Assembly (NCBI GenBank): GCA_016776525.1
Contig: JADHTD010000019.1
Span: 1-17,503 of the forward strand
Origin: Rhodospirillales bacterium
GTDB lineage: Bacteria > Pseudomonadota > Alphaproteobacteria > Rhodospirillales > JADHTD01
Length of the DNA: 17,503 nt
Reading direction: 5' to 3'
Shown here: positions 1-6,956 of the stretch, piece by piece
How the letters are laid out: each line of letters opens with the position of its first letter
Numbering within the stretch: the first letter of the stretch is position 1
Position numbers and translations under genes: made by a program
The notes under the pieces: generated by a model
Seen by the model: only the letters and a program-made list of their open reading frames with translations
Databases searched by the model: none
What the model was told of the DNA's origin: nothing

Positions 1-287
1 CCCAGCGCCTGATCCGCCAGAAACTGCGCCAGAAAGGGGTCGGCACGGAAGCCACCGAAGCGGCCCTGGAAAGCCTGCAACGCGACCAACCAGACCCGGA
101 CCTCAAGGCCGCCATCCGCCTGGCCCGCCGCCGCCGCCTGGGACCGTACCGGACGTCCGGCGACAGGACCGACCGCCGGGAGAAGGATCTGGCGGCCCTG
201 GCCCGGGCCGGTTTTTCCTATGATATGGCTAGGCGCGTCATCGATGCCGAAAGGCCCGAAGACCTGGAAGAAGAGTCCTTAGACTGA
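1..287 (+). CDS. recX: Regulatory protein RecX, C-terminal part (5' truncated by window edge)
   Basis: The open frame runs in from the left edge (first full codon at base 3) and ends at TGA 285-287, giving the last 94 residues. RecX binds RecA filaments and modulates recombination and the SOS response in the cytoplasm. What is visible is a small, very basic, all-helical tail: QRLIRQKLRQKGV near the start, then ARRRRLGPYR, then REKDLAALARAGFSYDMARRVI, followed by an acidic end. The RRRRLGPYR block and the REKDL..L.R.GF.YD.A..VI helix are typical of RecX third-repeat regions in alphaproteobacteria. The N-terminal repeats and any upstream partner lie outside the window. The identification is by remembered family pattern; a different small helical protein is possible but less likely. 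Confidence 0.8.
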   Translation, partial: QRLIRQKLRQKGVGTEATEAALESLQRDQPDPDLKAAIRLARRRRLGPYRTSGDRTDRREKDLAALARAGFSYDMARRVIDAERPEDLEEESLD

Positions 288-293
288 GTCCGG

Positions 294-322
294 TTGAAAC
301 CCGGTAGCGGCAAAGCTATGAT
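294..322 (+). promoter_or_regulatory. Sigma-70-type promoter for the ArsC-family gene
   Basis: TTGAAA at 294-299 and TATGAT at 317-322 each match the sigma-70 consensus at 5 of 6 positions and are separated by exactly 17 bases. Transcription would start near 329, leaving a leader of about 30 bases that carries a good Shine-Dalgarno (AGAGGGAG, 345-352) 8 bases before the ATG at 361. It lies just after the recX stop, so the arsC-like gene probably does not depend on recX transcription. Confidence 0.7.
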
Positions 323-360
323 CCCGCCGCTGGACATTTAAGCAAGAGGGAGCGACCCCG

Positions 361-699
361 ATGAGCGTCACCATTTACCACAACCCGCGTTGCAGCAAAT
401 CCCGCCAGACCCTGGCCCTGCTGGAGGAAAACGGCGTCGATCCCCTGGTCGTCGAATACCTGAACACGCCGCCCAGCGCCGATGAGCTAAAGAGCGTGCT
501 GCAAAAAATGGGCGCCGGTCCCCGCGATATCCTGCGTCCGAAAGAGGCCAAGGAGGAAGGTATCGACCCGGACCTGGACGGCGACGCCCTGATCGAAGCC
601 ATCGCCGCCCACCCGCGCGCCCTGGAACGCCCCATCGTCGTCAAGGGCGACAAGGCCGCCATGGGCCGGCCGCCGGAAAGCGTCCTCGATATTCTTTAA
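361..699 (+). CDS. ArsC-family thioredoxin-fold reductase (arsenate reductase, glutaredoxin-coupled type)
   Basis: This 112-residue cytoplasmic protein has the ArsC layout. The N-terminal YHNPRCSKSRQTL carries the single catalytic Cys11, in the place where E. coli ArsC has HNPxCGTSRxTL. Then come a helix-rich middle, a DILRPKE segment and the C-terminal RPIVVKGDKAAMGRPPESVL. The basic residues at the last two sites match the arginines that hold the oxyanion in ArsC. The length is close to YfgD-type proteins (about 115-120) and shorter than plasmid ArsC (about 140). Arsenate reduction by glutaredoxin/glutathione is the family reaction, but many YfgD-type members have unproven substrates. No arsR, arsB or acr3 gene is nearby, so arsenic resistance is not supported by context and I give no symbol. 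The start at 361 is supported by AGAGGGAG 8 bases upstream. Confidence 0.85.
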   Translation: MSVTIYHNPRCSKSRQTLALLEENGVDPLVVEYLNTPPSADELKSVLQKMGAGPRDILRPKEAKEEGIDPDLDGDALIEAIAAHPRALERPIVVKGDKAAMGRPPESVLDIL

Positions 700-706
700 G
701 CAGCAA

Positions 707-745
707 AAGAAAACGGGCGGCCCAATGACCGCCCGTTCCTTCGGT
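707..745. terminator. Bidirectional terminator between the ArsC-family gene and the chemoreceptor gene
   Basis: AACGGGCGG (712-720) and CCGCCCGTT (729-737) form a perfect 9-bp stem with an 8-base loop. On the minus strand the stem is followed by TTTTCTTTT, a classic intrinsic terminator tail for the chemoreceptor transcript. On the plus strand the tail is weaker (CCTTCGGTGTCTT). It sits between convergent stops at 699 and 763. Confidence 0.8.
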
Positions 746-762
746 GTCTTCAGGTTGTCTTG

Positions 763-2898
763 TTAAGCGGCACGAATTTGGACCATAAACTTATCCACTT
801 CGCCCCGCAGCATTTCAGACTGGCTGGATAGTTCCTGAGCGGCATTTAAAATCTGCCCCGCCGCCTGGCCGGTTTCCCCGGCTGCCTGGCTGACCCCCGT
901 AATGTTGGAAGACACTTCCTGGGTACCGCTGGCCGCCTGTTCCACATTGCGGGCGATTTCAGCCGTCGCCGCGCCCTGTTCCTCCACCGCCGCCGCAATC
1001 GCCGAGGCGATTTCGTTCATATCGTTGATGGTCCGGCCGATGCTGCCGATGGCCTCGACGGCCTCTTGGGTGGCCCCTTGGACTCCGGTGATCTGAGAAC
1101 CGATCTCTTCCGTAGCCTTGGCCGTCTGATTGGCCAGGTTTTTCACTTCGGAGGCAACCACCGCAAATCCCTTGCCGGCGTCACCGGCCCGGGCCGCCTC
1201 GATGGTGGCGTTGAGGGCCAGAAGATTGGTTTGTTCGGCAATATCAGTGATCAGTTCCACCACGTCCCCAATCTTTTGCGCGGCCTCGGCAAGGCCCTGG
1301 ATTTTGGCGTTGGTTTCGTCCACTTCCTTGACCGCCGTACCGGCGATCTGGGTGGATTGAGAAACCTGGCGGCTGATTTCAGAGACGGAACTGGATAGTT
1401 CCTCAGCCGCCGTCGCCACCGTCTGTACATTGCTCGATGCCTGATCGGACGCCGCGGCGACGGCTGACGCCTTGGAATTGGCCTGGTCCGCCGTCGACGA
1501 CATGGTTTCCGCCGAAGATTGCAATTCTGTAGACGCCGAGGATACGGTCTGCACGACCCCCCCAATACTGGCCTCGAAGTCGTCGGCCATATCGTTCATC
1601 ATGGCTTTCTTTTCCTCTTCGGTACGGTGTTTGGCGGACTCTTGTTCGGCTTCCATCTCTTTAACCTTGATGGCGTTTTCCTTAAATACCTGTACAGCCT
1701 CGGCCATTTCCCCGATCTCGTCCTTCTGCCCCCTGGCCGGCACTTCTGTTTCGAGGTCGCCGTTGGCAAGCTGCCCCATGGACGACGTCATTGAGGAAAT
1801 AGGCCCGGTCAGGGAGCGGGCGAAGAAGACCCCGATAGCGGCCAGCACGGCAATCAACAGGGTGATGGCGATGAGCATGAAATTGCGCATGGAGGAGGAG
1901 GGGATATTCACTTCCTCCAGGTCGATCTCGGCAAGAATGGCCCACTTAACGCCCATCCAATCCAGCAACCCGTAGGCGCTTAAGACGTCGATCCCCCGGT
2001 AATCGGCGGCGATGAGAACCCCTTCCCCGCCTTTCAGGGCGTTGATGACCGGTTGCGTATCGACTTTCTGTTTGAGGATGGTGGATTCCTTCGAGAAACG
2101 GGAATCACTGCGCTGAAGCTTATCGACGCCGACGATATAGGATTCACCGGATTCACCCATTCCCGCTGATTGCTGCATGATGGCGTTGATCTTGCCGATC
2201 GGCATCTGGAAAATAAGCACGCCCTGTTTGCCGCCGTCCCGGCCGAAGACCGGCGTGGCGACGAAACTGGCCGGGGCATCGCTGCTGGGCGCATACGGCG
2301 CAAAGTCGGTGATGGTGAAGAAATCGGGCTTGGCGTTATCCGCTACCTGGCGAAAAATTTTGCCGATGTCGGTATCTTTCCACTTTCCCGACTTCAGGTT
2401 TGTCGCGTAGTCCAGTTCCTTGAAAACGCTGTAGACGATATTGGCGTCATTATCGACCAGGAAAATGTCGTAATACCCCCGCGATTCCAGGAATTCCCTG
2501 AAATAGGGATGATACCCGGCATGCACCTTGCTGTAGTCGGAGCCATCGGCGGCAGCGTCCAGTTTATGCTTTTCGCCGGTCGGATGGGGGTTGTCGCTGA
2601 TGTAGAGTTTATGGGCGGCTTGCACGGGATTATTGCCGAAACCGTTGAAAGTCTCATCGAATGCCTTAAGGGCATCGATGGTCATATGGTTTTTCGCCAA
2701 AAGGGCTAAATCGAAATGAATACTGTCCAGATAGCGTGTGAGTTCAGCCGTCCGGCTTTTCTGAATGGAGACCAGTTTGTTGAAAGCTTCTTCTTGCAGG
2801 GCCTGTTTACCCTGAACGAAGCCGATAATGCCGGTAACAACGGCGGCCACCAACGACATGACGACGATGACAACCGGTAATTTGATGGAAATTTTCAT
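763..2898 (-). CDS. Methyl-accepting chemotaxis protein with periplasmic double-Cache-like sensor
   Basis: This 711-residue inner-membrane chemoreceptor senses a periplasmic ligand and controls CheA. Visible layout: TM1 about 7-28; a large periplasmic sensor about 29-338 with dCache-type segments (YYDIFLVDNDANIVYSV around 142-158, GESYIVGVD around 251-259); TM2 about 339-360; HAMP about 361-413, with DEIGEMAEA near its end; then a long alpha-helical hairpin. The tip, around 552-592, holds the near-invariant EQTNLLALNATIEAARAG and GFAVVASEVKNLA, the CheA/CheW contact. Ala/Glu/Gln-rich flanks provide likely methylation sites. There is no C-terminal NWETF-like CheR tether. No che gene is adjacent, so this is an orphan receptor whose ligand cannot be read from sequence. 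The ATG at 2896-2898 is preceded by a strong GGGGAGGA Shine-Dalgarno (2907-2914) 8 bases away. Confidence 0.95.
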   Translation of the reverse strand: MKISIKLPVVIVVMSLVAAVVTGIIGFVQGKQALQEEAFNKLVSIQKSRTAELTRYLDSIHFDLALLAKNHMTIDALKAFDETFNGFGNNPVQAAHKLYISDNPHPTGEKHKLDAAADGSDYSKVHAGYHPYFREFLESRGYYDIFLVDNDANIVYSVFKELDYATNLKSGKWKDTDIGKIFRQVADNAKPDFFTITDFAPYAPSSDAPASFVATPVFGRDGGKQGVLIFQMPIGKINAIMQQSAGMGESGESYIVGVDKLQRSDSRFSKESTILKQKVDTQPVINALKGGEGVLIAADYRGIDVLSAYGLLDWMGVKWAILAEIDLEEVNIPSSSMRNFMLIAITLLIAVLAAIGVFFARSLTGPISSMTSSMGQLANGDLETEVPARGQKDEIGEMAEAVQVFKENAIKVKEMEAEQESAKHRTEEEKKAMMNDMADDFEASIGGVVQTVSSASTELQSSAETMSSTADQANSKASAVAAASDQASSNVQTVATAAEELSSSVSEISRQVSQSTQIAGTAVKEVDETNAKIQGLAEAAQKIGDVVELITDIAEQTNLLALNATIEAARAGDAGKGFAVVASEVKNLANQTAKATEEIGSQITGVQGATQEAVEAIGSIGRTINDMNEIASAIAAAVEEQGAATAEIARNVEQAASGTQEVSSNITGVSQAAGETGQAAGQILNAAQELSSQSEMLRGEVDKFMVQIRAA

Positions 2899-3164
2899 AC
2901 TTCAAGTCCTCCCCGATACAATTAACTGACGCCTTAGAAGTAAAAACGTCTTTGTAACTGTCCTGTTACTTATAGCTATCCAAAAGTATAGTTCTTATTC
3001 TCTATTAAACTTATGACTTTTTACATAAATCCAACGTTAATTTGCATTTGTACATGCTCTTAAGTGGTACTTAATTTAGGGGTATTGCGATTTCAACTTA
3101 AAATTCGGATGACGAAACAGGAAGGGGGCTAAAACCCGATATTTGTTCGGTTTTTTTGTGTGGG
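2899..3164. other. AT-rich intergenic spacer upstream of the chemoreceptor gene
   Basis: The spacer is far more AT-rich than its surroundings, especially 2920-3110, and holds no convincing gene on either strand. It contains a 15-base inverted repeat TTAAGTGGTACTTAA (3060-3074, arms TTAAGT/ACTTAA) and a second one with arms GTAAC (2954-2958) and GTTAC (2965-2969). It must carry the promoter of the minus-strand chemoreceptor. Several -10-like boxes exist on that strand (TATACT, TATAAG), but none has a good -35 partner and I see no sigma-28 flagellar-class pattern, so I do not assign one. Confidence 0.6.
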
Positions 3165-3190
3165 TAAAAAAAGAAACCCTTCCGTAAGGG
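3165..3190 (-). terminator. Intrinsic terminator of the radical SAM gene
   Basis: Read on the minus strand, CCCTT-ACGG-AAGGG (3177-3190) forms a short stem-loop followed directly by TTTCTTTTTTT. It lies about 15 bases past the radical SAM stop at 3205. The stem is only 5 bp, but the T-run is excellent. Confidence 0.7.
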
Positions 3191-3204
3191 CCGGCAGAGT
3201 CCCG

Positions 3205-4083
3205 TCAAAGCCCCCGGATGTAGGCCGGGCGCAAGGCCACCTGCCCGCTTTGTGCGGCCCGCACCTCGGCCAGCAAGCGGTCCTTGTCCTTCGGCAGGGT
3301 GCCGGCCAGCGGCAGGCAGTTGGACGCATGGTTGGAACGGAAGATAACCGGTGACGGCGGATCGAGGCGGTCCAGCAGGTATTCCAGTTCAGCCAAAATA
3401 CCGTCGTCGTCCTGCCAGATGAAAGGCTCGCCGAATTTCTCCATAAAGCGGCCCTCGACAGAGGCTTCGAGGCCCAGTTGCAGGGTCGAGAGATAGGTCG
3501 GCGGCACCCGGTTGACGACCTCGGCGGTGCCCTCGATGTGGTCCCGCCAGCGGTTGCGTCCGCCCAGGCCCAGCACCACCGTGGCCGAGACCTTCAGGGA
3601 CGCTTCCCGGGCCCGGGCCAGGGCGTCGGTCATCGAGGCTTGCGTGGTGCCCTTACGGATGCGGTGCAGGATATCGCCGGAGCCGGATTCAAGGCCCACA
3701 GAGATCAAGGTTAGCTTGCGCGCTTTCAGGGCTTGCAAGTCGGCCACGGACTTCCGGTGCAGGTTGATCGGCGTGGCGTAGGATGAAACCCGTTGCAGGT
3801 TGGCAAAGGTTGCCGACAGTTTGTCCAGGATACGCAACAGGTCATCCATCGGCAGCACCAGGGCGTCGCCGTCGGCCAGGAATATCCGGTGGGCTTCCGG
3901 CCAGTCGCCGGCGGCGTCCTCGATATCGGCAAAGACCGCTTCCAGGGGGCGGGCCTGATAGGACTTCGTCTTATACATGGAACAGAAGGTGCAGCCGTTA
4001 AAGGAACAGCCCAATGTCGCCTGAAGGATCAGATTCTGGCCTTCGCTGGGCGGCCGGTAGAGGGGCATATCGTAAAGCATCAT
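3205..4083 (-). CDS. Radical SAM protein of unknown substrate (CX4CX2C cluster motif)
   Basis: This 292-residue protein begins MMLYDMPLYRPPSEGQNLILQATLGC and carries the cluster motif CSFNGCTFC (Cys26, 31 and 34 from the ATG at 4081-4083). That spacing, CX4CX2C, is one residue longer than the usual CX3CX2C. The phrase PLYRPPSE...LILQ.T.GCS.N.CTFC.MYK marks a conserved but uncharacterised radical SAM family. Downstream motifs fit the radical SAM barrel: FLADGDALVLP (SAM/substrate loop), VGLESGSGDILHRIRKG and VVLGLGG. A [4Fe-4S] cluster and 5'-deoxyadenosyl radical chemistry are expected; the substrate is unknown. The frame stays open to a TTG at 4117-4119, but that codon lies in a likely -35 box and the homologous region starts later, so I prefer the ATG at 4083 (ATG at 4080 also possible). 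Neither ATG has a Shine-Dalgarno. No maturation partner is adjacent. Confidence 0.85.
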   Translation of the reverse strand: MMLYDMPLYRPPSEGQNLILQATLGCSFNGCTFCSMYKTKSYQARPLEAVFADIEDAAGDWPEAHRIFLADGDALVLPMDDLLRILDKLSATFANLQRVSSYATPINLHRKSVADLQALKARKLTLISVGLESGSGDILHRIRKGTTQASMTDALARAREASLKVSATVVLGLGGRNRWRDHIEGTAEVVNRVPPTYLSTLQLGLEASVEGRFMEKFGEPFIWQDDDGILAELEYLLDRLDPPSPVIFRSNHASNCLPLAGTLPKDKDRLLAEVRAAQSGQVALRPAYIRGL

Positions 4084-4090
4084 GGGATAG

Positions 4091-4119
4091 AATTTATAAC
4101 GCCAGCGGCCCGCCAACAA
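4091..4119 (-). promoter_or_regulatory. Candidate promoter of the radical SAM gene, placed for a leaderless mRNA
   Basis: On the minus strand, TTGTTG (4114-4119) and TAAATT (4091-4096) are 17 bases apart, and an overlapping TATAAA lies at 4093-4098. From the end of TAAATT only 7 bases remain before the ATG at 4083, so transcription would begin at or next to the start codon. No Shine-Dalgarno is present. The -35 match is weak, so this is a candidate only. Confidence 0.4.
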
Positions 4120-4143
4120 CCGTCAGCCGTGCGAACCGGCAAT

Positions 4144-4163
4144 GAGGGCTTTTCAAAGCCCTC
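4144..4163. repeat. Perfect 9-bp inverted repeat in the radical SAM/otsB divergent region
   Basis: GAGGGCTTT and AAAGCCCTC are separated by TC, giving a 20-base dyad between two divergent genes. A second hairpin lies downstream at 4188-4210, where CATAAA pairs with TTTATG around GCC-CTAT-GGC with one bulged G; it falls in the otsB leader. The position suits an operator, but neither dyad has a T-run and I know no matching regulator site. Confidence 0.45.
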
Positions 4164-4236
4164 CAAGATGACTATTGAAGGCCACCCCATAAAGGCCCTA
4201 TGGCTTTATGTAAGGATTTAAACGGAGACTGAACCG

Positions 4237-5046
4237 GTGCCCCATTCCATCGGCGACTTGCCGTCGGCCCTGGAAAATTTTGACCAGATCGCCCGCCGCC
4301 TCGACGGCCGGCGGCTGGCCGTCTTCCTCGACTTCGACGGTACCCTGGCACCCATCGCCGAACGCCCCGAAAAGGCCCGTCTGGCGCCGGCCATGCGCGC
4401 CGCAGTCGCCGACCTCGCCGCCGTCCATAACACCGCCATCATCAGCGGGCGCGGGCGCGAGGATGTGCGCACCCTGGTCGGCCTCGATGCCCTGACCTAT
4501 GCCGGGGACCACGGTTTTGACATTTCCTTCCCCGACGGCGGTATCGCCCATAACATCGACTGCGAACCGTTCCATGCCGTCATCGGCGACATCACGGAAC
4601 GTCTGGAAAAAGACTTGGCGGCCATCAGCGGGGCTTTCGCCGAACCCAAGTGGGCCTCGGTCGCCGTTCATTACCGGCAAACACCGGCTGCCGAAACCGC
4701 CGCCGTCGAAACCGCCGTTAAAGCCGTCATCGCCGACTTCGACGGTCTGCGCCTGACCCCGGGAAAAATGGTTTACGAGATCCAGCCCGACTTTGACTGG
4801 AACAAGGGCAAGGCCGTGCAGTGGCTCCTGGAAAAAACCGGCCTTTCCGGCCCCGGCGTGGTGCCGGTTTATATCGGCGACGACGTTACCGACGAAGACG
4901 CCTTCGCCGCCATCGCCGGGTCCGGCATCGGCATTTTCGTCGACGACCAGGAGAACAGCGGCCCGGACCGCACCTCGGCGGCAAATTATAAGCTCCGCAA
5001 CCCGGATGAAGTGGAACTGCTGCTTCGCAAGCTGGCTGCCTGTTAA
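4237..5046 (+). CDS. otsB: Trehalose-6-phosphate phosphatase (OtsB)
   Basis: This 269-residue cytoplasmic HAD-superfamily phosphatase converts trehalose 6-phosphate to trehalose, a stress protectant. Motif I is FLDFDGTLAPI with nucleophile Asp32 and acid/base Asp34. Motif II is the IISGR segment, followed by YAGDHGF, which is typical of OtsB. VHYRQ and the VYEIQP...WNKGKAVQWLL segment match the cap and motif III lysine region. Motif IV is YIGDDVTDEDAF. The length agrees with E. coli OtsB (266). The start is GTG at 4237-4239, with GGAG (4224-4227) 9 bases upstream; no better ATG exists before the first motif. The usual partner otsA (synthase) is not in the window. Downstream it converges on the Sel1 gene with only 8 bases between the stops and no visible terminator. 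Confidence 0.93.
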   Translation: MPHSIGDLPSALENFDQIARRLDGRRLAVFLDFDGTLAPIAERPEKARLAPAMRAAVADLAAVHNTAIISGRGREDVRTLVGLDALTYAGDHGFDISFPDGGIAHNIDCEPFHAVIGDITERLEKDLAAISGAFAEPKWASVAVHYRQTPAAETAAVETAVKAVIADFDGLRLTPGKMVYEIQPDFDWNKGKAVQWLLEKTGLSGPGVVPVYIGDDVTDEDAFAAIAGSGIGIFVDDQENSGPDRTSAANYKLRNPDEVELLLRKLAAC

Positions 5047-5054
5047 GAAATGCT

Positions 5055-6602
5055 CTAAGGCTTTGGGGTCTGCTCGATCAATTCCGGCGGCAAGGTGGAT
5101 TTCAGGTAATCACGGAATTCGGCGGCCCGCACATCGCCCTGTTCAGCCGCCTTGTCGACCCATTGATACGCCGATTGCGGATCCTTGAGAACGCCAACAC
5201 CCTGGAAATACATCAGGCCGAGATTAAACTGGGCGGCAACCAAACCCTGTTCCGCCGCCCGCCGGTACCAATAGGCGGCCATCACCTCGTCCTTTTCGAC
5301 ACCTTCCCCGCGCCGGTAGAGTTGCGCCATATTGAACTGTCCGGCGCGGCTGTCGCCTTCGGCGGACCGCAGGAACCAGGACGCCGATTTGGCCTTGTCC
5401 TGGTCGACGCCAAGCCCCCGCATATAGATGACGCCCAATTGCACCATGGCGGCGACGGATCCCTTATCGGCGGCTTTCTGTACCCATTCGGCGGCCTTGG
5501 CGTAATCCTGTCCGACTCCCTGGCCGTTAAAATAGCGCATACCCAATTGGAACTGAGCCAGGGCATTGCCGTCATCAGCGACTTTGATCAGGTTTGAGAT
5601 GGTGTCGCCGGACGGCAGCGACGCTTGCTGGCCCGAAGACGCCGTCGTCCGGTTGGCCGGAGCCGCCGGTTTCTTCTGAGGCTTCGGGAAAGCCTGAACA
5701 GCCGCAACCATTTTTTCCGGCTCAGCCGGTTCTTCCGTCAGGGCCGCTTCGGGGAGTTGTTCCAGCCCGCCGGAGTCGGTGTCCGGTTGCAGGGTTTCTC
5801 CGACCGCCGCATCGCCGGGCAGGGACAGGTCGCCTTCGGTTTTTTCCGCCACCTGTTCCGGGGATTGTTCGGTGCTATCGGACGGCAGGTCCAGGGACGG
5901 CATGGAATCGCCCTGGTCAGCGGCCGCGGCGCTTTCGGGTTGCACGGCCGGAGCATCCGCCGGAGCGGACGGGGCCGGAACATCGCCGGTCTTTTCTGCC
6001 GCCGGTTCCTCGACCGCCGGTTTAGTCCCTTCAGATTCGATCTCGGCGGCAAGCCGGGCGATGATCGAATCACCACTATCGGCCTCTGCCGTTTCCGGCT
6101 TTGCCGCTGCAACAGGCTCAATAGGGACAACGGCCTTAACCGGTTCTACCGGTTCAATAGCCGCTTTCGGCGCCTGTTCGGCAACCGGGGCTGCCGGGGG
6201 GGTAGCTTTTGCCGCCGGCCGTGACGGAACCGGCGGTGCTTTCACCGCCACCGGTTTCTCATCTTTCCGGGGAACGGGGCTTGTCTTCGGGCCGTCGCTT
6301 TCCAGAACTTCCCGTTTGATCTCGTCAACCATCTCGCCGGTTTTATCGGCAATGGTGCTGCCGATGGCTGCCAATTTTTTGCTAATACTACCGACCTTGG
6401 AGTCGCCGATCAGTTCACCGGTCTTTTCGGTAACCGGTTTGAGGTAAGGATCCAGCAAGCCCGGCATGAACTGGCTGAAACTTTCAATGAAGGCGGCGAC
6501 CACGGCGATGGCAACAATAATCAGCACGCCCGTCTTTCCAATAAAAGAAAAGAGGGATCGCCGTTTCTTCTTAGGCGCCGCTTGGTCTTCGGGAGTCTTC
6601 AT
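5055..6602 (-). CDS. Membrane-anchored Sel1-repeat protein with long Pro/Ala/Glu-rich linker
   Basis: This protein of about 515 residues has three parts. A basic N-terminus (KKKRRSLFSFIGK) leads into one membrane helix at about 22-41 (VLIIVAIAVVAAFIESF), which suggests a type II topology with the rest in the periplasm. About 60-330 is a low-complexity, acidic Pro/Ala/Glu/Val-rich stretch. The C-terminal 170 residues are about five Sel1-like repeats, for example AQFQLGMRYFNGQGVGQDYAKAAEWVQKAADKG and AQFNLGLMYFQGVGV. Sel1 repeats are protein-interaction solenoids; partners are unknown, and cell-envelope or polysaccharide roles are common but not shown here. The frame is open to a TTG at 6608, but the ATG at 6600-6602 is the more likely start. 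No Shine-Dalgarno precedes either codon. Confidence 0.88.
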   Translation of the reverse strand: MKTPEDQAAPKKKRRSLFSFIGKTGVLIIVAIAVVAAFIESFSQFMPGLLDPYLKPVTEKTGELIGDSKVGSISKKLAAIGSTIADKTGEMVDEIKREVLESDGPKTSPVPRKDEKPVAVKAPPVPSRPAAKATPPAAPVAEQAPKAAIEPVEPVKAVVPIEPVAAAKPETAEADSGDSIIARLAAEIESEGTKPAVEEPAAEKTGDVPAPSAPADAPAVQPESAAAADQGDSMPSLDLPSDSTEQSPEQVAEKTEGDLSLPGDAAVGETLQPDTDSGGLEQLPEAALTEEPAEPEKMVAAVQAFPKPQKKPAAPANRTTASSGQQASLPSGDTISNLIKVADDGNALAQFQLGMRYFNGQGVGQDYAKAAEWVQKAADKGSVAAMVQLGVIYMRGLGVDQDKAKSASWFLRSAEGDSRAGQFNMAQLYRRGEGVEKDEVMAAYWYRRAAEQGLVAAQFNLGLMYFQGVGVLKDPQSAYQWVDKAAEQGDVRAAEFRDYLKSTLPPELIEQTPKP

Positions 6603-6956
6603 CAACAAGGGTCAGGTATAATTCCCACCAATAAACAAGGCCAATGGTCCGGCCACCGTTAAGCTGCCGCCACGAATCCACCTATCCTTTTTAGCGCAAA
6701 TTACAACTGTAATGTTGAAAATTTTCCCATCAGGGACCCCGCACCAACGGATAAGGGACTTCTAACACCTTGATTTAACATGATTCAGCCCCTTTTGTAA
6801 CCATTTTGATCCAGCCCTGCCAACAAGCAAAGAAATACCCGTCCGGTCCATTAACGGTAGTACCGATTCGGGGTGGCGCCCGGAAGGCCAAAATAAGAAG
6901 CCTGCGGATGCTTTTTTTCGGCCTCGCCGGTTGGCGGGGGGACCACTTTTTTCCGG
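6603..6956. other. Gene-free spacer between the Sel1 and GIY-YIG genes, with a candidate promoter
   Basis: I see no gene here. On the minus strand TTGGCC (6639-6644) and TATACC (6615-6620) are 18 bases apart and could drive the Sel1 gene; transcription would then start within a few bases of its TTG/ATG starts. An inverted repeat with arms ATTACA/TGTAAT lies at 6700-6713. Near 6898-6913 a weak stem (AAGC/GCTT) followed by CTTATTTT on the minus strand could end the GIY-YIG transcript, but the stem is only 4 bp. The rest is unremarkable and more AT-rich than the genes. Confidence 0.5.

Noticed and set aside
361..699. Arsenic-resistance operon
   Set aside because: Only the ArsC-like protein is present; no arsR, efflux gene or arsenic-type regulator is nearby.
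4198..4680. Minus-strand open frame overlapping otsB and its leader
   Set aside because: It is antisense to the HAD motif region of otsB and has no domain of its own.
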